DNA of 7,336 nucleotides from JBDTRY01 sp039931435. Its GTDB lineage: Bacteria; Acidobacteriota; Thermoanaerobaculia; Gp7-AA8. The notes under the pieces were generated by a model that saw only the letters and a list, made by a program, of their open reading frames with translations, was not told the origin of the DNA and searched no databases. The stretch lies in assembly GCA_039931435.1 (NCBI GenBank), contig JBDTRY010000198.1:1-7336 (forward strand), in the 5' to 3' direction. Within the stretch, counting starts at the first letter, position 1; each line of letters opens with the position of its first letter. The translations under genes and the position numbers were made by a program. Positions 5,620-7,336 of the stretch are shown here, piece after piece.

Positions 5620-7335
5620 ATGATGAAACGAATGATGGCAGGATTGATTGGCTCGCTCCTCCTTGTCTGTGGCATGTCTTCGACGCTCGCTGCTGCGGAT
5701 TCGACAGCCGTTCGCACGTATTCACCCGCCCAGATTCGAGAGATGGGAATTGCTCCCGACCTTCAGGAGCGCATGCAACGATGGAAAAAAGTTGAGATGC
5801 CATTCACCTCCGCGGACTTTTCCGCCCGGGAGAAAAAGCTCTTCGATGAACTCGTGGCCGCTTCACGCGACCTGGAAAGCGCCTACTGGCGCCAGAGTGA
5901 TCCTGTGGCACTGGGAGTCTACAAATCGCTGGCGGGGACGAAGGATCCCGAACTGAAGACGCTTCGCCAGTATCTGATGATCAACGGAAGCCGCTGGGAT
6001 CTGGTCAGTGAAAACGAGCCGTTTCTGGGGCATCAGCCCATGCCTCCCGGCAGGTACCTGCTCCCGCAGGACATGACCAGCGCGCAGATCGAAGCATATG
6101 TGGCCGCCCATCCGACGCAGAAGGCCAACGTCTATGACGAGCATCGAGTCGTTCGTGGCGACGCATCGAAACTGACCACGACGCCGTATCACGTCGAGTA
6201 CGCGCCCTTCGTCCGGTCTGCGGCAAACCATCTTCGCTCGGCGTCGCGTTACGCCGACGACAAGGCATTCGCGAATTTTCTGCGGCTGCGGGCAGATGCT
6301 CTGTTGACTGACGACTACTACGAAAGCGATCTGGCCTGGGTCAAGCTGGAAAACCCCAGGTTCGACATCATCTTCGCCCCTTACGAGAGTTACCTGGACA
6401 ACCTTCTCGGCGTGAAGACTTCCTACGGCGCGGCGGTCATGATCCGGAACGAGCCGGAGAGCAAGAAGCTCGAAGTCTTTCAGAAATACGTTCCGGACAT
6501 CCAGCAGGCCCTTCCCCTGGGCAAGGACGATCTGCCCGATACCACGGGGCACCGCACTCCCATGGAAGTCATGGATACTCCCTTCCGGGCCGGCGATCTT
6601 CGTCATGGCTACCAGGCCGTAGCGGACAACCTCCCCAACGACCCCCGCATCCACGAGAAAGTGGGGACGAAGAAGATTTTCTTCAAGAATTTCATGGATG
6701 CCCGCGTGGACTACGTGATTCTGCCGCTGGCCAAACACCTCATGCGGGCGGATCAGGCCTCAAAGGCATCAGCCGAAGGCTATCTGGCCGGAACGATGAT
6801 GCATGAGATCTGTCACGGCCTCGGGCCATCCTTTTCGCGCACGAGCGATGGAAGGAAAGACATTCGCGAGGCCATCGGCTCGGCATACTCCGGGCTGGAA
6901 GAGGCGAAGGCCGACGTCTGTGGCATGTATAGCTTGAAGTGGCTCGTCGACCACGGTGCGCTGGAAAAGAGCCGCCTGGAGGAGTACTACGCGTCCTACG
7001 TTGCCGGAATTTTCCGCACGCTTCGCTTTGGTACCGGGGAGGCCCACGGCCGGGCGGAGATGATGGAGTTCAACTACTACCGCGAACAGGGCGCCATCAC
7101 CCGGGACGCCGCCACAGCGCGTTACGTCATCGATTACGCGAAGCTGCCCGGCGCCATCGCTGCGGTGACGAAGGAACTCCTGGAGCAGGAGGCCACGGGC
7201 GATCGCGCCCGCTCCGAAGCCTGGTTCAAGAAGTACGACGTCATGCCGCCCGACCTCACAGCCGCGCTTCTGACGACAAAGGATGTACCGATCGACATCG
7301 ACCCTCTGAACTCGCTCTCAGAACCGGTACGCTGA
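5620..7335 (+). CDS. Exported M49 (dipeptidyl-peptidase III-like) zinc metallopeptidase
   Basis: A 571-aa zinc peptidase likely to remove dipeptides from peptide N-termini, acting outside the cytoplasm. The start ATG has AGGA seven bases upstream. Residues 1-26 (MMKRMMAGLIGSLLLVCGMS, then STLAAA) form a signal peptide with cleavage likely after A26 (AAA/DS). The zinc site is HEICH at 395-399, with catalytic E396, followed by EEAKAD at 427-432, where E428 is the expected third ligand. FAPYESYLDNLLGVKTSY near 252-269 matches the M49 substrate-binding block. M49 enzymes such as human DPP III normally have the hexapeptide HELLGH and are larger (about 650-740 aa) and cytosolic. The pentapeptide HExxH and short length resemble the type described from Caldithrix abyssi (HEISH). 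The mature protein has only two cysteines, C398 inside HEICH and C434 just after EEAKAD. Dipeptide release is inferred from the family; the cleft residues could support another specificity. It is the last gene of the glgX-brkB cluster, with its stop one base before the window end. Confidence 0.88.
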   Translation: MMKRMMAGLIGSLLLVCGMSSTLAAADSTAVRTYSPAQIREMGIAPDLQERMQRWKKVEMPFTSADFSAREKKLFDELVAASRDLESAYWRQSDPVALGVYKSLAGTKDPELKTLRQYLMINGSRWDLVSENEPFLGHQPMPPGRYLLPQDMTSAQIEAYVAAHPTQKANVYDEHRVVRGDASKLTTTPYHVEYAPFVRSAANHLRSASRYADDKAFANFLRLRADALLTDDYYESDLAWVKLENPRFDIIFAPYESYLDNLLGVKTSYGAAVMIRNEPESKKLEVFQKYVPDIQQALPLGKDDLPDTTGHRTPMEVMDTPFRAGDLRHGYQAVADNLPNDPRIHEKVGTKKIFFKNFMDARVDYVILPLAKHLMRADQASKASAEGYLAGTMMHEICHGLGPSFSRTSDGRKDIREAIGSAYSGLEEAKADVCGMYSLKWLVDHGALEKSRLEEYYASYVAGIFRTLRFGTGEAHGRAEMMEFNYYREQGAITRDAATARYVIDYAKLPGAIAAVTKELLEQEATGDRARSEAWFKKYDVMPPDLTAALLTTKDVPIDIDPLNSLSEPVR

Positions 7336-7336
7336 A

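Noticed and set aside
5656..5682. Possible lipobox at C17 of the M49 peptidase (LLVC)
   Set aside because: Valine directly before the cysteine is not accepted by typical lipoboxes, and a standard AAA cleavage site follows at 24-26.
5863..6738. 291-codon frame antisense to the M49 peptidase gene
   Set aside because: It overlaps conserved M49 motifs on the other strand and has no recognisable domain or start context.

Overview
The window is high-GC bacterial chromosomal DNA holding six substantial genes and no mobile element, tRNA, rRNA or CRISPR. The host looks like a Gram-negative-type bacterium: two proteins carry Sec-type signal peptides, starts include GTG and TTG, and there is an exported family M49 metallopeptidase of the short type. 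I cannot name the phylum. The peptidase type and the uncharacterised gene would fit a deep-branching, Acidobacteriota-like or similar lineage, but that is a guess.

Layout. The left part reads leftwards. ribD (riboflavin deaminase/reductase) is cut by the left edge, so only its first 86 codons are present. Upstream of it on the same strand is a 278-residue protein of unknown function (486-1322), with a 226-base spacer between them that contains several small hairpins. From 1323 to 1579 is a divergent intergenic region with a 9-bp perfect inverted repeat and a TATGAT box. Everything to the right reads rightwards: a small exported low-complexity protein (1580-2173), glgX-type glycogen debranching enzyme (2302-4428), a YihY/BrkB-family membrane protein (4514-5581) and an exported M49 (dipeptidyl-peptidase III-like) metallopeptidase (5620-7335), whose stop lies one base before the window ends.

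How they work together. ribD feeds flavin synthesis, and glgX trims alpha-1,6 branches of stored glycogen. The membrane protein and the peptidase act in the envelope. glgX, the membrane protein and the peptidase are tightly spaced (85 and 38 bases) and are plausibly one transcript, but no shared pathway is evident. The glgX-brkB junction is unusual: a 29-codon reading frame starts inside the glgX stop (TGATG) and ends inside the brkB TTG start (TTGA), and it contains two mutually exclusive hairpins next to a strong Shine-Dalgarno.

I found no clear new multi-gene system. The best leads are that bridging frame, the M49 peptidase with a pentapeptide HEICH zinc motif and exactly two cysteines in the mature protein (both beside the zinc motifs), the extra C-terminal membrane segment of the BrkB protein, and the two unrecognised proteins.
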